From JAKFWF01 sp031429105 (lineage in GTDB: Bacteria; Pseudomonadota; Alphaproteobacteria; Rhizobiales; Hyphomicrobiaceae), in the NCBI GenBank assembly GCA_031429105.1, contig JANOYV010000066.1, forward strand, positions 1-64,000: 64,000 bases of DNA, read 5' to 3'. Under the pieces are notes generated by a model, which ran no database searches, was not told the DNA's origin, and was given only the letters and a program-made list of their open reading frames with translations. Shown piece by piece: positions 44,896 through 53,647 of this stretch. Position 1 is the stretch's first letter. Each line of letters opens with the position of its first letter. The position numbers and the translations under genes were made by a program.

Positions 44896-45858
44896 TTAAG
44901 CGCCCGCGACATTCACATACAAGGCGTAGACGGATTGGCTCGAGGCCATGAACAGTCGGCTGTTGGCGCGGCCGCCGAAACATAAATTGGCGCAGCGTTC
45001 GGGCAACGCAATTCGACCGATAGGCGTTGCGTCGGGGGCAAACACCATGACACCGTCGAGCGCTGGGTCGCCCATGCCCCAGCCGCACCACAGGTTGCCA
45101 TCGACATCGCACCTGATGCCGTCTGGCGTGCCGGGCCCGGCGTCGATCAACACGCGCTTGTTGGCGATGCTTCGGCCATCCTTGCCGACATCGTAGACTA
45201 GGATTTTACGGTTCGGCACACCGCGCGATTCAACCACGTAAAGGCGTTTGCTATCCGGCGAAAAGCAAAGCCCATTCGGCCCCAACACATCATCGGCGAC
45301 GACAGATGCTGCGCCGGTTTCACCGTCGATGCGGTAAACATTTTGCCCAAGCTCAGGTGCTGACTTGTGGCCTTCGTAATTGCCCATGATGCCGAACGGC
45401 GGATCGGTAAACCAGATCGCGCCATCAGCGGCAACGACGACGTCGTTCGGAGAATTTAACGGGCGGCCGTCGAACCGATCCATCAAGACCGTGATCGAGC
45501 CGTCGTACTCGGTGCGTGTGACGCGGCGTCCGCCGTGCTCGCAACTGACGAGACGGCCCTGGCGATCCCGTGTGTTGCCGTTGGCGAAGTTCGACGGCTT
45601 GCGGAAAACGCTGACAGCGCCGGTCTCATCGTCCCACCGCATGATGCGGTTGTTGGGAATATCGCTCCACAGCAGGCAGCGCTGATCGCCGAACCAAACC
45701 GGCCCCTCGGCCCAACGCTGCCCCGTTGCCAACCGTTCGATCGCGGCGAGCTTGATCCAGTAGGCCTCGAACCGTTTGTCGAGGGCCGTGATGGCCGGGT
45801 CTGGATAGCGGGCTGCCGGTTGCCAGCCACTTGTGTTCGTCGGATTGATGTCTGCCAT
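44896..45858 (-). CDS. SMP-30/gluconolactonase family protein
   Basis: This 320-residue protein is a six-bladed beta-propeller of the SMP-30 family. The metal ligands fit Glu in WAEGPVWFGD, Asn in LNSPNDVVV and Asp in GTPDGIRCDVDGNLW. Members hydrolyse sugar lactones such as gluconolactone. GAAGG lies seven bases before the ATG. It lies 72 bases upstream of the DHDPS-family gene on the same strand, so the two probably form one sugar-acid operon with the transferase gene before it. Confidence 0.92.
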   Translation of the reverse strand: MADINPTNTSGWQPAARYPDPAITALDKRFEAYWIKLAAIERLATGQRWAEGPVWFGDQRCLLWSDIPNNRIMRWDDETGAVSVFRKPSNFANGNTRDRQGRLVSCEHGGRRVTRTEYDGSITVLMDRFDGRPLNSPNDVVVAADGAIWFTDPPFGIMGNYEGHKSAPELGQNVYRIDGETGAASVVADDVLGPNGLCFSPDSKRLYVVESRGVPNRKILVYDVGKDGRSIANKRVLIDAGPGTPDGIRCDVDGNLWCGWGMGDPALDGVMVFAPDATPIGRIALPERCANLCFGGRANSRLFMASSQSVYALYVNVAGA

Positions 45859-45880
45859 GGTGCGGCCTTCTCAGGTTTAT

Positions 45881-46507
45881 TCAAGGGCGCGGCGGTGGCG
45901 CCGTATTCGTGTAGGACGGCCGCGCCGTGACCTTCGTGATGTACGTCGACAGATGGTCGAATTTGTCGATGATCGCCTTGCACGGCTGGAACCCCTGGGC
46001 GGTCGCCAGCATCGGAATCACGTTGCAGTCGGCGTAAGTGAGATCGGCGCCGACGAGGTAGCCGGTGGCTGCGACCGCGTCGTCGAGGACTTTTGCACAT
46101 TTCTCGATCTCAGGCAGCGCCGCGCTGATCCGGCCCGCATCGGGTCCCTTCGCCTTGTCGAAGAACACCGACGGCACCACGAACTCGCGCATGATCCAGC
46201 GGTCGACTTTGACGTTGCAATAGGACACCCACTGCTCGACCTGGGCAGCCTCCAGGAGTGTCTGTGGAAATAAGCGGCGGCCAGGGAATGCGTTATCAAT
46301 GTAGCCCGCGATCGCCCGGCTTTCGAACAGCGTAACATCGCCGTGGCGCATGCACGGCACTTGGCCTGCCGGATGGATCGCCAACACGTCGGGGCTGTGC
46401 GGGCGGGCCGGATTGAGACCATGCGGCACGGCCTTTTCCTCGCACAACATGCGGAGTGACCGCACGTAGTTGCTGAACGGAACGCCGATAATCGTAAGCT
46501 CAGCCAT
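45881..46507 (-). CDS. Glutathione S-transferase family protein
   Basis: The protein is 208 residues from the ATG at 46507, which has AGGGAAC upstream. The N-terminal thioredoxin-like domain has the cis-proline segment GQVPCMRHGDV and the glutathione-binding LFESRAIAGYID. The C-terminal helical domain contains YLVGADLTYADCNVIPML, the N-capping box of GSTs. Such enzymes conjugate or isomerise substrates with glutathione. It is the first of three minus-strand genes and lies divergent from the thiamine-diphosphate enzyme gene. Confidence 0.93.
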   Translation of the reverse strand: MAELTIIGVPFSNYVRSLRMLCEEKAVPHGLNPARPHSPDVLAIHPAGQVPCMRHGDVTLFESRAIAGYIDNAFPGRRLFPQTLLEAAQVEQWVSYCNVKVDRWIMREFVVPSVFFDKAKGPDAGRISAALPEIEKCAKVLDDAVAATGYLVGADLTYADCNVIPMLATAQGFQPCKAIIDKFDHLSTYITKVTARPSYTNTAPPPRP

Positions 46508-46705
46508 GACAGGTTCCCTGGCGCGAAACGGGCAAGCCCGAAACCGAATGTTCGCGCGGAGACTGCAGCAGGTCAATCTCCCTGGGCTGCAAAGTGTGCT
46601 GCTGATGCCCATAGTTTTCATGTCAGCAGCGATCCGTTTTCGAGCCTTGTGTCGAGGTCGGCATCATGCCAGCGTTTCGAAATAAAAATTCAGGGAGCTG
46701 GCGAT

Positions 46706-48325
46706 ATGACTCGAATGTCTGGTGGCGATGCAATCGTCGATAGCCTCTTGCGGCACGGCGTTGATACGATTTTTGGCCTCCCCGGTGTGCAGGTTTACGG
46801 CCTGTTCGATGCGTTCGCTCGCAACAAGAACCGGCTGCGGCTGATCAATGCCCGGCACGAGCAGACGACGGCCTACATGGCGTTGGGTTATGCCTACGCC
46901 ACCGGTAAGCCCGCTGTGTTCACCGTCGTGCCGGGACCGGGCGTTATGAACACGATGGCGGCGCTGGTGACCGCGTGGGGTCTTAACGCTCCCATCTTGT
47001 GTCTCACCGGCCAGGTCCCAAGCTTTCTGATTGGCAAGGGACGCGGGCAATTGCACGAAATGCCCGATCAATTGGCGACCATGCGGTCGCTCCTCAAGTG
47101 GGCCGATCGGATCGAGCACCCGACGCAGGCGCCGCAACTGATTGCGCGCGCGTTCCAGGAAATGCAATCGGGGCGGCAAAGCCCGGTTGCACTGGAAATG
47201 CCGTGGGATCAGTTTTCCGCCAGCGCCGAAGTTACGTCGCAGGATCCGTTGCCACTGCTGCCGAATCCAGTTCCGGATCCGGAGAAAATCGAGGCTTTGG
47301 CAGCCCTGGTCAATAAGGCGAAGGCACCCATGATGTGGGTTGGCAGCGGTGCGTTGCACGCGAGCGCGGAGATCCTGGCGTTAGCCGAACGCATCGGCTG
47401 TCCGGTTCTGTCCTATCGCACCGGCAAGGGCATCGTCGATGACCGGCATCCGCTCGCGTTGAATGTTGCCGCTGGCTACAAACTATGGCCGACGACTGAC
47501 TTGCTGATCGGCTTCGGCACGCGCATCGATACGCCGCTCAGCCGGTGGGGCGATCATCCGCCGGGCCTGAAGGTTGCCCGGATCGATATTGATCCAGCCG
47601 AGATGCGCCGCTTGAAGGTTGACATCGGCATCGTCGCTGACACGGCCGATGCCGCGCGCAGCCTGACTGCAAAAATCACGTCGAAGCCAAATGTTGAACG
47701 GTTGGCCCTGGTTGCCAAGACGAAGGCCGAGGCTGTCGTTGCGGTGAAAAAAGTGCAGCCGCAAATGTCGTTCATCGAGGTCATTCGCGAGGTGATGCCC
47801 GAAAACGGCATTCTGTGCGATGAGATGACCCAGACCGCTTATGTGTCGTGGATCGGCTTCCCGTTTCATACGCCGCGCTCGCTGGTGACGTCCGGATTCT
47901 CTGGCACGCTGGGTGCGGGCTTCCCGATGGCGCTTGGCGTCAAGGTCGCGTATCCGGATCGCCCCGTTGTGGCGTTGACCGGCGATGGCGGCTTCCTGTT
48001 CGGCGGCACCGAGTTGGCGACGGCGGTACAACACGGCATCAACCTCGTCACGATCCTGTTCAATAACTCCGCCTACGGCAACGTCATGCGCGATCAGAAG
48101 CGGATGTATGAGGGGCGCGATTCAGGGGCGGCCCTGCGCAATCCGGATTTCCAGATGTTTGCGCGCAGCTTCGGCGTGCCGTCATGGAAAGTAACTGACG
48201 CCAAAGGCCTCAAAGTCGCGTTGACCGAGGCGCTGGCCGCTAATTCGCCAGCCCTGATCGAAGTCGTCACCGACATCGCAACCGAAACCGAGCCGTGGCA
48301 GTTCCTGGCCCCGACCCGGGGGTAA
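46706..48325 (+). CDS. Thiamine diphosphate-dependent enzyme, acetolactate-synthase-like
   Basis: The protein is 539 residues from the ATG at 46706 (GGGAG eight bases upstream). It has the three domains of the acetolactate synthase/decarboxylase family: Pyr domain with catalytic Glu52 (NARHEQTTAY), a central domain, and the PP domain with the cofactor motif GDGGFLFGG starting near residue 426 and closing on LFNNSAYGN. The lack of a small ilvH-type subunit gene beside it argues against a biosynthetic acetolactate synthase. Decarboxylases and carboligases share this pattern, and the substrate is open. Confidence 0.9.
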   Translation: MTRMSGGDAIVDSLLRHGVDTIFGLPGVQVYGLFDAFARNKNRLRLINARHEQTTAYMALGYAYATGKPAVFTVVPGPGVMNTMAALVTAWGLNAPILCLTGQVPSFLIGKGRGQLHEMPDQLATMRSLLKWADRIEHPTQAPQLIARAFQEMQSGRQSPVALEMPWDQFSASAEVTSQDPLPLLPNPVPDPEKIEALAALVNKAKAPMMWVGSGALHASAEILALAERIGCPVLSYRTGKGIVDDRHPLALNVAAGYKLWPTTDLLIGFGTRIDTPLSRWGDHPPGLKVARIDIDPAEMRRLKVDIGIVADTADAARSLTAKITSKPNVERLALVAKTKAEAVVAVKKVQPQMSFIEVIREVMPENGILCDEMTQTAYVSWIGFPFHTPRSLVTSGFSGTLGAGFPMALGVKVAYPDRPVVALTGDGGFLFGGTELATAVQHGINLVTILFNNSAYGNVMRDQKRMYEGRDSGAALRNPDFQMFARSFGVPSWKVTDAKGLKVALTEALAANSPALIEVVTDIATETEPWQFLAPTRG

Positions 48326-48405
48326 GACGTGGTGCGGGGCACTCGAACGTAGCTCGTAATGTAGCGTCTATTTCGGCACATCAGACAACGAGGCAGATCA
48401 TCGTC

Positions 48406-48837
48406 ATGCGCATTCTTCTCGCAGCACTACTTGCAGTCTCGACGGGCACGCTCGCGCTTGCCGATGTGGGCGACGGCGACAAGGCTAAGGCAATGCTCGC
48501 CCGCGTCGTGGTCAGCGTTCAAGCGGACCAGGCCGTGGCGTTGGAGAAGTTCACTGCGGGCACGGATGGGTTCAAAGATGGCAACATTTATCCGTTCTGT
48601 TTCCGACTCGACGACGGGGTCGTCATAACGGGGCAGACGGCTGGCAAGGATATCCGCACATTCCCCGGCGGCATCGGGACCGAATTATTCGCAGCCGGTC
48701 AAAAGCCGGAAGACGTCATCACTGAAGTCGCTTATTTAGCGCGCAAGCCACCGCCCGCCGATGCAACGCCCGTAAAGAAGGTCAGCGTGGTGCGGCGGAT
48801 CGGCCAAATCAGCTGCGGGGTGGGGTACTATCCGTAA
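48406..48837 (+). CDS. Small secreted protein with single Cache-like domain
   Basis: The 143-residue protein has a signal peptide (about residues 1-19, TLALADVG) and a single domain with AVALEKFTAGTDGFKDGNIYPFCF and GKDIRTFPG. This pattern is like the small Cache domains that form the sensor part of many receptors, but here the domain stands alone in the periplasm. It may be a ligand-binding or accessory protein. The start at 48406 is chosen because the signal peptide begins there. It follows the thiamine-diphosphate enzyme by 80 bases. Confidence 0.8.
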   Translation: MRILLAALLAVSTGTLALADVGDGDKAKAMLARVVVSVQADQAVALEKFTAGTDGFKDGNIYPFCFRLDDGVVITGQTAGKDIRTFPGGIGTELFAAGQKPEDVITEVAYLARKPPPADATPVKKVSVVRRIGQISCGVGYYP

Positions 48838-48881
48838 GGGTATGTGCTTGGTTGTCGAGCCATTTAATAAACACCGAACTT

Positions 48882-49009
48882 GTAGGTTGGGTTAGGACGC
48901 GCACTTAGCGGCCGTAACCCAACACTTTCCACCAACCGTCAAATGTTGGGTTACGGGCGTTCAGCCGCAGAGCAGCGGTCAGATCAGCGTGCGCCCTAAC
49001 CCAACCTAC
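48882..49009. repeat. Nested double palindromic repeat (REP/BIME-like)
   Basis: The outer arms (48882-48896, GTAGGTTGGGTTAGG, and its complement at 48995-49009) enclose a second inverted pair: GCCGTAACCCAACA (48911-48924) and TGTTGGGTTACGGGC (48944-48958). Each half also holds its own TTGGGTTA/TAACCCAA palindrome, so the unit is two inverted copies of one repeat. The motif resembles a palindromic repeat scattered in many proteobacterial genomes. It lies in the 326-base gap before the toxin-antitoxin-like genes, which otherwise holds only their promoter. Confidence 0.8.
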
Positions 49010-49109
49010 GGTTGGGTCCGCAGCCCGAGGGTAATTAAGGTGGGCGGGCGGGGCATCGGGTGACGACGGCAAAATCCACGGTGCAGCACCAATTAGCAGC
49101 GTGGCACAT

Positions 49110-49137
49110 TTGAAAATGCTGCCATCTGATATATACT
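49110..49137 (+). promoter_or_regulatory. Sigma-70-like promoter for the DUF433/DUF5615 pair
   Basis: TTGAAA (49110-49115) and TATACT (49132-49137) match -35 and -10 hexamers with a 16-base spacer. The antitoxin-like gene starts 26 bases further on. The match is better than for any other promoter I could identify in the window. Confidence 0.6.
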
Positions 49138-49163
49138 TCTAGCACTCGGAAAAGGTGCTCCCT

Positions 49164-49391
49164 ATGCCATTGCCCCACCCCTTGGTCACGATTTCAACCG
49201 ACTATCTCAGCGGCACACCTGTGTTCACGGGAACGCGCGTGCCGGTGCAAGCGCTGTTCGACTATCTGGCTGCGGGCGACAGTCTCGATGAGTTTCTGTC
49301 GCAGTATCCGACTGTACTGCGCGATCACGCCGCTGCCGTCATCAAGCTCGCGGCGAACCATCTCGTGCCGGTGGTCGGGGCTGCAGAATGA
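49164..49391 (+). CDS. DUF433 family protein, putative antitoxin
   Basis: The protein is 75 residues from the ATG at 49164, which has AGGTG six bases upstream; a GTG three codons earlier is possible. It shows the DUF433 pattern: ISTDYLSGTPVFTGTRVPVQ, then LFDYLAAGDSLDEFL, a small helix-turn-helix-like domain. Members are paired with PIN-like DUF5615 proteins and are thought to be antitoxins that also bind their own promoter. The next gene starts inside its stop (ATGA overlap of four bases), typical for toxin-antitoxin pairs. Confidence 0.9.
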   Translation: MPLPHPLVTISTDYLSGTPVFTGTRVPVQALFDYLAAGDSLDEFLSQYPTVLRDHAAAVIKLAANHLVPVVGAAE

Positions 49392-49720
49392 CTGGTAGCA
49401 GGTTGCGCGTTCTGCTCGACGAGTGCCTGCCCCATGTTCTTCGTCATGATCTGGTGATGTTCGACGTTGAGACGGCAGACTATGCCGGGTTGGCCGGTTT
49501 GAAAAACGGTGCGCTCCTGACGGCGATCAACGGTCGTTTCGATGTATTCGTGACCGTAGACACCAACCTTCAATACCAGCACGACCTCACGTCGATAATG
49601 TTTGGAATCATCGTGTTGCACGTTCCCACCAATCGGTTGTCCGATATCCGAGCGACGGTTCCCCGGTTGCAGCAGGCGATTGGTGCTGTTGGCGTCGGTG
49701 AGGTGCAGATCATCCGCTGA
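49388..49720 (+). CDS. DUF5615 PIN-like protein, putative toxin
   Basis: The 110-residue protein starts RLRVLLDECLPHVLRHDL and has DVFVTVDTNLQYQ, the acidic segments of DUF5615, a small branch of the PIN nuclease superfamily. The conserved Asp of LLDECLP and of TVDTN could bind metal. PIN domains in toxin-antitoxin pairs cleave RNA, but for DUF5615 this is mostly inferred. The start overlaps the DUF433 stop by four bases, so translation is coupled. Confidence 0.88.
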   Translation: MTGSRLRVLLDECLPHVLRHDLVMFDVETADYAGLAGLKNGALLTAINGRFDVFVTVDTNLQYQHDLTSIMFGIIVLHVPTNRLSDIRATVPRLQQAIGAVGVGEVQIIR

Positions 49721-49857
49721 GTGAGCGCGATAATCCGCATTGGGAAGATTTGTTCCCAGCACTCGCGGCGAAATATGGCGTCCCGGACGTGTCGAACACG
49801 CTGAGCCCTGGGTCTTCGGGACAAGCCCGTGGATGACAGTTGTGGGTGGGTGATGGG

Positions 49858-50940
49858 TTATTCGGCCAGTGCGTGTCGATTGGCATCCATAAAAGCGTAG
49901 CAAGTTAGGTCCTGCAGCGACGGCCTCTCTATCAGTGTCTTTTGTCTGAGCCCAAAAAAGCGGTGCTCAAGCTTGTCTTGTACGAAGCCGCGCGCCGATT
50001 CTGAAAGACCTTTGGCTGTACCGCTTACATCTCGTCTGGACGTGCGATCAATCGTAGACGGAGTCAGCAGTTCCAAATTCTGTTCGCCAAAACCGAATCC
50101 CAAGAAAATTATTCGGTTGGCAGTATTGATCGCCCTTCTTACGTCCAGTGATCCGGTTTCGTCTTCTGAGCTCTCAGTGAATGTTCGGATACGGTCGGAA
50201 AGTGCAATGCAGGTATCTGGATCGATTTCGTTGTCGGAGTTAGGTGACCCTCCGAAGGCGGTCGATTCCAATTTTCCAAGAGAGCCGTATGGATGGTAGA
50301 TTTTAATCAGCTCGGATTTTTCGTTTAGCTCATCGCGATTGAGAGCATACAAACCCGAAAGGGCGAGCTTGATAAACTGTTCAAAGCACCGATCATAGTT
50401 GAAAGAGATTATTGATACGCGCGAGAGTGCCTCATCAATATCTTTGCGCTCGGCGCCTGCGAACAAAATTTCTGCGAAAATTTGATGCCATGTGTTGTCG
50501 AAATATTGAGGCAAGATAGTGCTGTTTTTACCCGGCCATTCCAATTGAGTGCAGCAGCGTTCGCACTGTAAGATTACTCTAACGATAGCAGCTTTTATAC
50601 AGCTTGCTATGAGTGGATTCTCTCGTCGTGAATGTAGAAAATTGTCAATCGATGGGCTAAAGGCCACGCCGTTCATTATTTGTCGACCAGCAGAATAGAG
50701 GTCATCCTTGGTGCGTCCGCTGTGTAGATGGCGACGAAGAAGCGCCTCGTAGAGACTTCGACTCGCTCTGGTTGCACGCCATTTTTCGTCGAAACCTGAG
50801 TCGTGAAATTCTACAGCCAAACTCTTGGCAATTTCGCTTTTGAGTGCTGCACCAAGAGGAAACCCACTCGGATGTTGGCTCGTCTGAAGTCCAAAACTCG
50901 CCGCCGCACCAATCACAAAAACTGTGTTCGGCTTAAACAT
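49858..50940 (-). CDS. Standalone SIR2-like domain protein, putative NAD-binding defence effector
   Basis: This 360-residue protein has the SIR2-like (SIR2_2) layout: the NAD-binding start VFVIGAAASFG (7-17), SIDNFL (98-102 region), the conserved ISFNYDR (178-184), a histidine in IYHPYGSLG (214-222) and a late Rossmann segment IIFLGFGFGEQN (277-288). In bacterial defence systems SIR2-like proteins of this type degrade NAD+ when phage is sensed. No partner domain is fused, and no obvious partner gene is adjacent except the toxin-antitoxin-like pair, with which it is convergent. Four cysteines (C114, C126, C129, C130) form a cluster. The gene is visibly richer in A and T than lepA beside it, which fits transfer. 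Confidence 0.78.
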   Translation of the reverse strand: MFKPNTVFVIGAAASFGLQTSQHPSGFPLGAALKSEIAKSLAVEFHDSGFDEKWRATRASRSLYEALLRRHLHSGRTKDDLYSAGRQIMNGVAFSPSIDNFLHSRRENPLIASCIKAAIVRVILQCERCCTQLEWPGKNSTILPQYFDNTWHQIFAEILFAGAERKDIDEALSRVSIISFNYDRCFEQFIKLALSGLYALNRDELNEKSELIKIYHPYGSLGKLESTAFGGSPNSDNEIDPDTCIALSDRIRTFTESSEDETGSLDVRRAINTANRIIFLGFGFGEQNLELLTPSTIDRTSRRDVSGTAKGLSESARGFVQDKLEHRFFGLRQKTLIERPSLQDLTCYAFMDANRHALAE

Positions 50941-50967
50941 TGCGCCATACCCTACTTCAAATGAGCC

Positions 50968-52770
50968 CTAATTCTCATCCATCTTGAGCGCCGCAATAAA
51001 CGCCTCTTGCGGGATCTCGACTGAGCCGAACTGGCGCATCTTTTTCTTGCCACGCTTTTGCTTGTCGAGCAGCTTGCGTTTGCGGGAAATATCCCCGCCG
51101 TAGCACTTGGCCAGCACGTCCTTGCGCAGCGCCTTGATCGTCTCGCGGGCGATCACCTTGCCACCGATCGCCGCCTGGATCGGGATCTGGAACAGGTGCG
51201 GCGGGATCAGCTCCTTCAACTTCTCGCACATGGTGCGGCCGCGGCTTTCGGCGCGGGTGCGGTGCACGATCATCGATAGCGCATCGACCGGCTCGGAGTT
51301 GACCAGGATCGACAGCTTCACCAGCTCTTCCGGCTCGTAGCCGACAATCGTGTAGTCGAACGACGCGTAGCCCTTGCTCACCGACTTCAAGCGATCATAA
51401 AAATCGAACACCACTTCGTTGAGCGGCAACTCGTAAATCACCATGGCGCGGGCGCCAACGTAGGTCAGCTCCTTCTGGCGGCCACGACGGTCCTGGCAGA
51501 GCTTGAGAACTGCCCCTAGATAGTCGTCCGGCACGAGAATAGTCGCTTTGATCCACGGCTCTTCCATGTGATCGATCTTGACCACATCCGGCATGTCGGC
51601 CGGGTTGTGCATTTCGATCATCTGGCCGTCGTTCATATGCACGTGATAGATCACACTCGGCGCGGTGGTGATCAGGTCGAGGTTGAACTCGCGCTCCAGC
51701 CGTTCGATGATGATTTCGAGGTGCAACAGCCCGAGGAAGCCGCAGCGGAAGCCAAAGCCGAGGGCTGCTGAACTTTCCGCTTCATACGAGAAACTGGCAT
51801 CGTTGAGACGGAGTTTGCCCATCGCCTCGCGCAGGTCTTCGAATTCGGCGGCATCGACTGGAAACAGCCCGCAGAACACCACCGGTTGTGCTGGCTTGAA
51901 GCCCGGCAATTGCACGGCGGTCAGGTTCTTCTCGTCGATGATGGTGTCGCCAACGCGGGTGTCGGCCACCTGCTTGATCGAAGCGGTGAAAAAGCCAACT
52001 TCGCCGGGTCCAAGCTCGGCCAACATTTCCTGCTTCGGCCTGAAAATGCCGACGCGCTCGATCTGGTAGTTGGCGTCGGCTGCCATCAGCTTGATCTTCT
52101 GGCCCTTTTTCAGCACGCCTTCCTTGACGCGCACCAACACGACAACGCCGAGGTAGGCGTCGTACCAGCTGTCAATCAGCAGCGCTGTCAGCGGCTTGTT
52201 GCGGTCGCCGACGGGCGGCGGCAGCTTTTCGACGATGGCTTCGAGCACAGCTGCGACGTTCAAGCCCGTCTTGGCAGAAACGCCCACGGCTTCCGATGCG
52301 TCAATGCCGATCACATCCTCGATCTGTTGCTTGACCCGGTCTACGTCTGCGGCCGGCAGATCGACCTTGTTCAGAACGGGCAGAATTTCGAGATTGTTGT
52401 CGAGTGCCTGATAGACGTTGGCGAGCGTCTGCGCTTCGACGCCCTGGGAGGCATCAACCACAAGGATTGCGCCTTCGCAGGCAGCAAGCGAGCGCGACAC
52501 TTCGTAGGCGAAATCGACGTGGCCGGGCGTGTCCATCAGGTTCAGCTGATAGGTCTTGCCGTCCTTGTATTTATAGTCGAGACGCACGGTTTGCGCCTTG
52601 ATCGTGATGCCGCGCTCCTTCTCGATGTCCATCGAGTCGAGGATCTGCTCTTGCATATCACGCAGGGCAACGTTGCCGCACAATTGGATCAACCGATCCG
52701 ACAAGGTGGACTTGCCGTGATCGATGTGTGCGATGATGGAGAAATTGCGGATTAGGGATATGTCGGTCAT
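50968..52770 (-). CDS. lepA: Elongation factor 4 (LepA)
   Basis: LepA is a ribosome-binding GTPase that influences translation under stress and initiation. The protein has 600 residues, the normal length. G-domain motifs are AHIDHGKSTLSDR near the N-terminus, DTPGHVDF and NKVDLP. The family-specific C-terminus contains LLDKQKRGKKKMRQFG. The reading frame is intact. It is divergent from the racemase gene across 129 bases and lies 27 bases after the SIR2-like gene start, on the same strand. Confidence 0.98.
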   Translation of the reverse strand: MTDISLIRNFSIIAHIDHGKSTLSDRLIQLCGNVALRDMQEQILDSMDIEKERGITIKAQTVRLDYKYKDGKTYQLNLMDTPGHVDFAYEVSRSLAACEGAILVVDASQGVEAQTLANVYQALDNNLEILPVLNKVDLPAADVDRVKQQIEDVIGIDASEAVGVSAKTGLNVAAVLEAIVEKLPPPVGDRNKPLTALLIDSWYDAYLGVVVLVRVKEGVLKKGQKIKLMAADANYQIERVGIFRPKQEMLAELGPGEVGFFTASIKQVADTRVGDTIIDEKNLTAVQLPGFKPAQPVVFCGLFPVDAAEFEDLREAMGKLRLNDASFSYEAESSAALGFGFRCGFLGLLHLEIIIERLEREFNLDLITTAPSVIYHVHMNDGQMIEMHNPADMPDVVKIDHMEEPWIKATILVPDDYLGAVLKLCQDRRGRQKELTYVGARAMVIYELPLNEVVFDFYDRLKSVSKGYASFDYTIVGYEPEELVKLSILVNSEPVDALSMIVHRTRAESRGRTMCEKLKELIPPHLFQIPIQAAIGGKVIARETIKALRKDVLAKCYGGDISRKRKLLDKQKRGKKKMRQFGSVEIPQEAFIAALKMDEN

Positions 52771-52899
52771 GGGGCGGGGTGTAGCATCGTCGAGGCCATT
52801 GCAAAAGGGCTGGTTGCCGTGTTGGTGGAGCAGAATGGTGTGTGCTTAACGCCGCAGGGACCGGTGCGCTGCTAGAACCCGAAATATGGGGCATTTGTT

Positions 52900-53628
52900 A
52901 TGAAAATTCGTGTCATCAACCCGAATACGACCGCTGAGATGACCTACGGCATTGGCAAAGCAGCACGTGCCGTCGCTGCCTTTGGTACTGAGATCGCGGC
53001 GGTTACATCGCAGTCTGGCCCGGTTTCAATCGAGGGCTACTACGACGAAGCGCTGTGCTTGCCGGGCCTGCTGCGGGAAATTGTGGTCGGTGAGGCGGCA
53101 GGCGCCGACGCCCACATCATCGCGTGTTTTGACGATACCGGCCTTGATGCCGCCCGCCAATTGGCGGCAGCACCTGTCATTGGCATCGGCGAAGCGGCAG
53201 CCCACGCGGCAACGCTGATTGCCCATCGGTTTACGGTTGTTACGACTCTGTCGCGTTCGATCCCGGCGCTGGAAGCCAATTTACTGAAGTATGGCTTCGA
53301 CCGACGGTCGCGCGTGCGGGCAGCCGACGTCGCCGTGCTCGACTTGGAAAAGGCCGGCTCTGATGCCCGCCAACGCATCGACGATGAAATCCGTCGTGCA
53401 ATCACGGATGATCGCGCCGAGGCGATCGTGCTTGGCTGTGCTGGCATGGCAAGACTGACGGTTGATCTGTCACAAGCGCACGGCTTGCCGGTGATTGACG
53501 GTGTTGGTGCCGCCGTGAAGCTCGCCGAGATGCTCGTAGCGCTTGGCCTCAAGACCTCGAAAGTTGGCGGCTACCAGCGCGGCGAGCCGAAACGACTCAC
53601 CGGCGCCATTGCCGATCTGATGCGATAG
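52900..53628 (+). CDS. Asp/Glu/hydantoin racemase family protein
   Basis: The 242-residue protein starts IRVINPNTTAEMT, the signature of hydantoin racemases. The two catalytic cysteines are Cys76 (IIACFDDTG) and Cys180 (VLGCAGM), so both acid/base positions are present, unlike the related gene at 14574. It should racemise a hydantoin or amino acid. No hydantoinase lies beside it, so its pathway is unclear. It is followed 19 bases later by the uracil-DNA glycosylase gene. Confidence 0.9.
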   Translation: MKIRVINPNTTAEMTYGIGKAARAVAAFGTEIAAVTSQSGPVSIEGYYDEALCLPGLLREIVVGEAAGADAHIIACFDDTGLDAARQLAAAPVIGIGEAAAHAATLIAHRFTVVTTLSRSIPALEANLLKYGFDRRSRVRAADVAVLDLEKAGSDARQRIDDEIRRAITDDRAEAIVLGCAGMARLTVDLSQAHGLPVIDGVGAAVKLAEMLVALGLKTSKVGGYQRGEPKRLTGAIADLMR

Positions 53629-53647
53629 GCAGCAATTGGTTTGTGCT

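Noticed and set aside
48882..49009. Palindromic repeats as a CRISPR array
   Set aside because: The copies are inverted and nested rather than direct, evenly spaced repeats with unique spacers, and no cas gene is present.
51886..52755. Long plus-strand frame (289 codons) opposite lepA
   Set aside because: It lies wholly inside lepA on the other strand, shows no protein family pattern and follows the codon structure of lepA; it is a shadow frame typical of GC-rich DNA.
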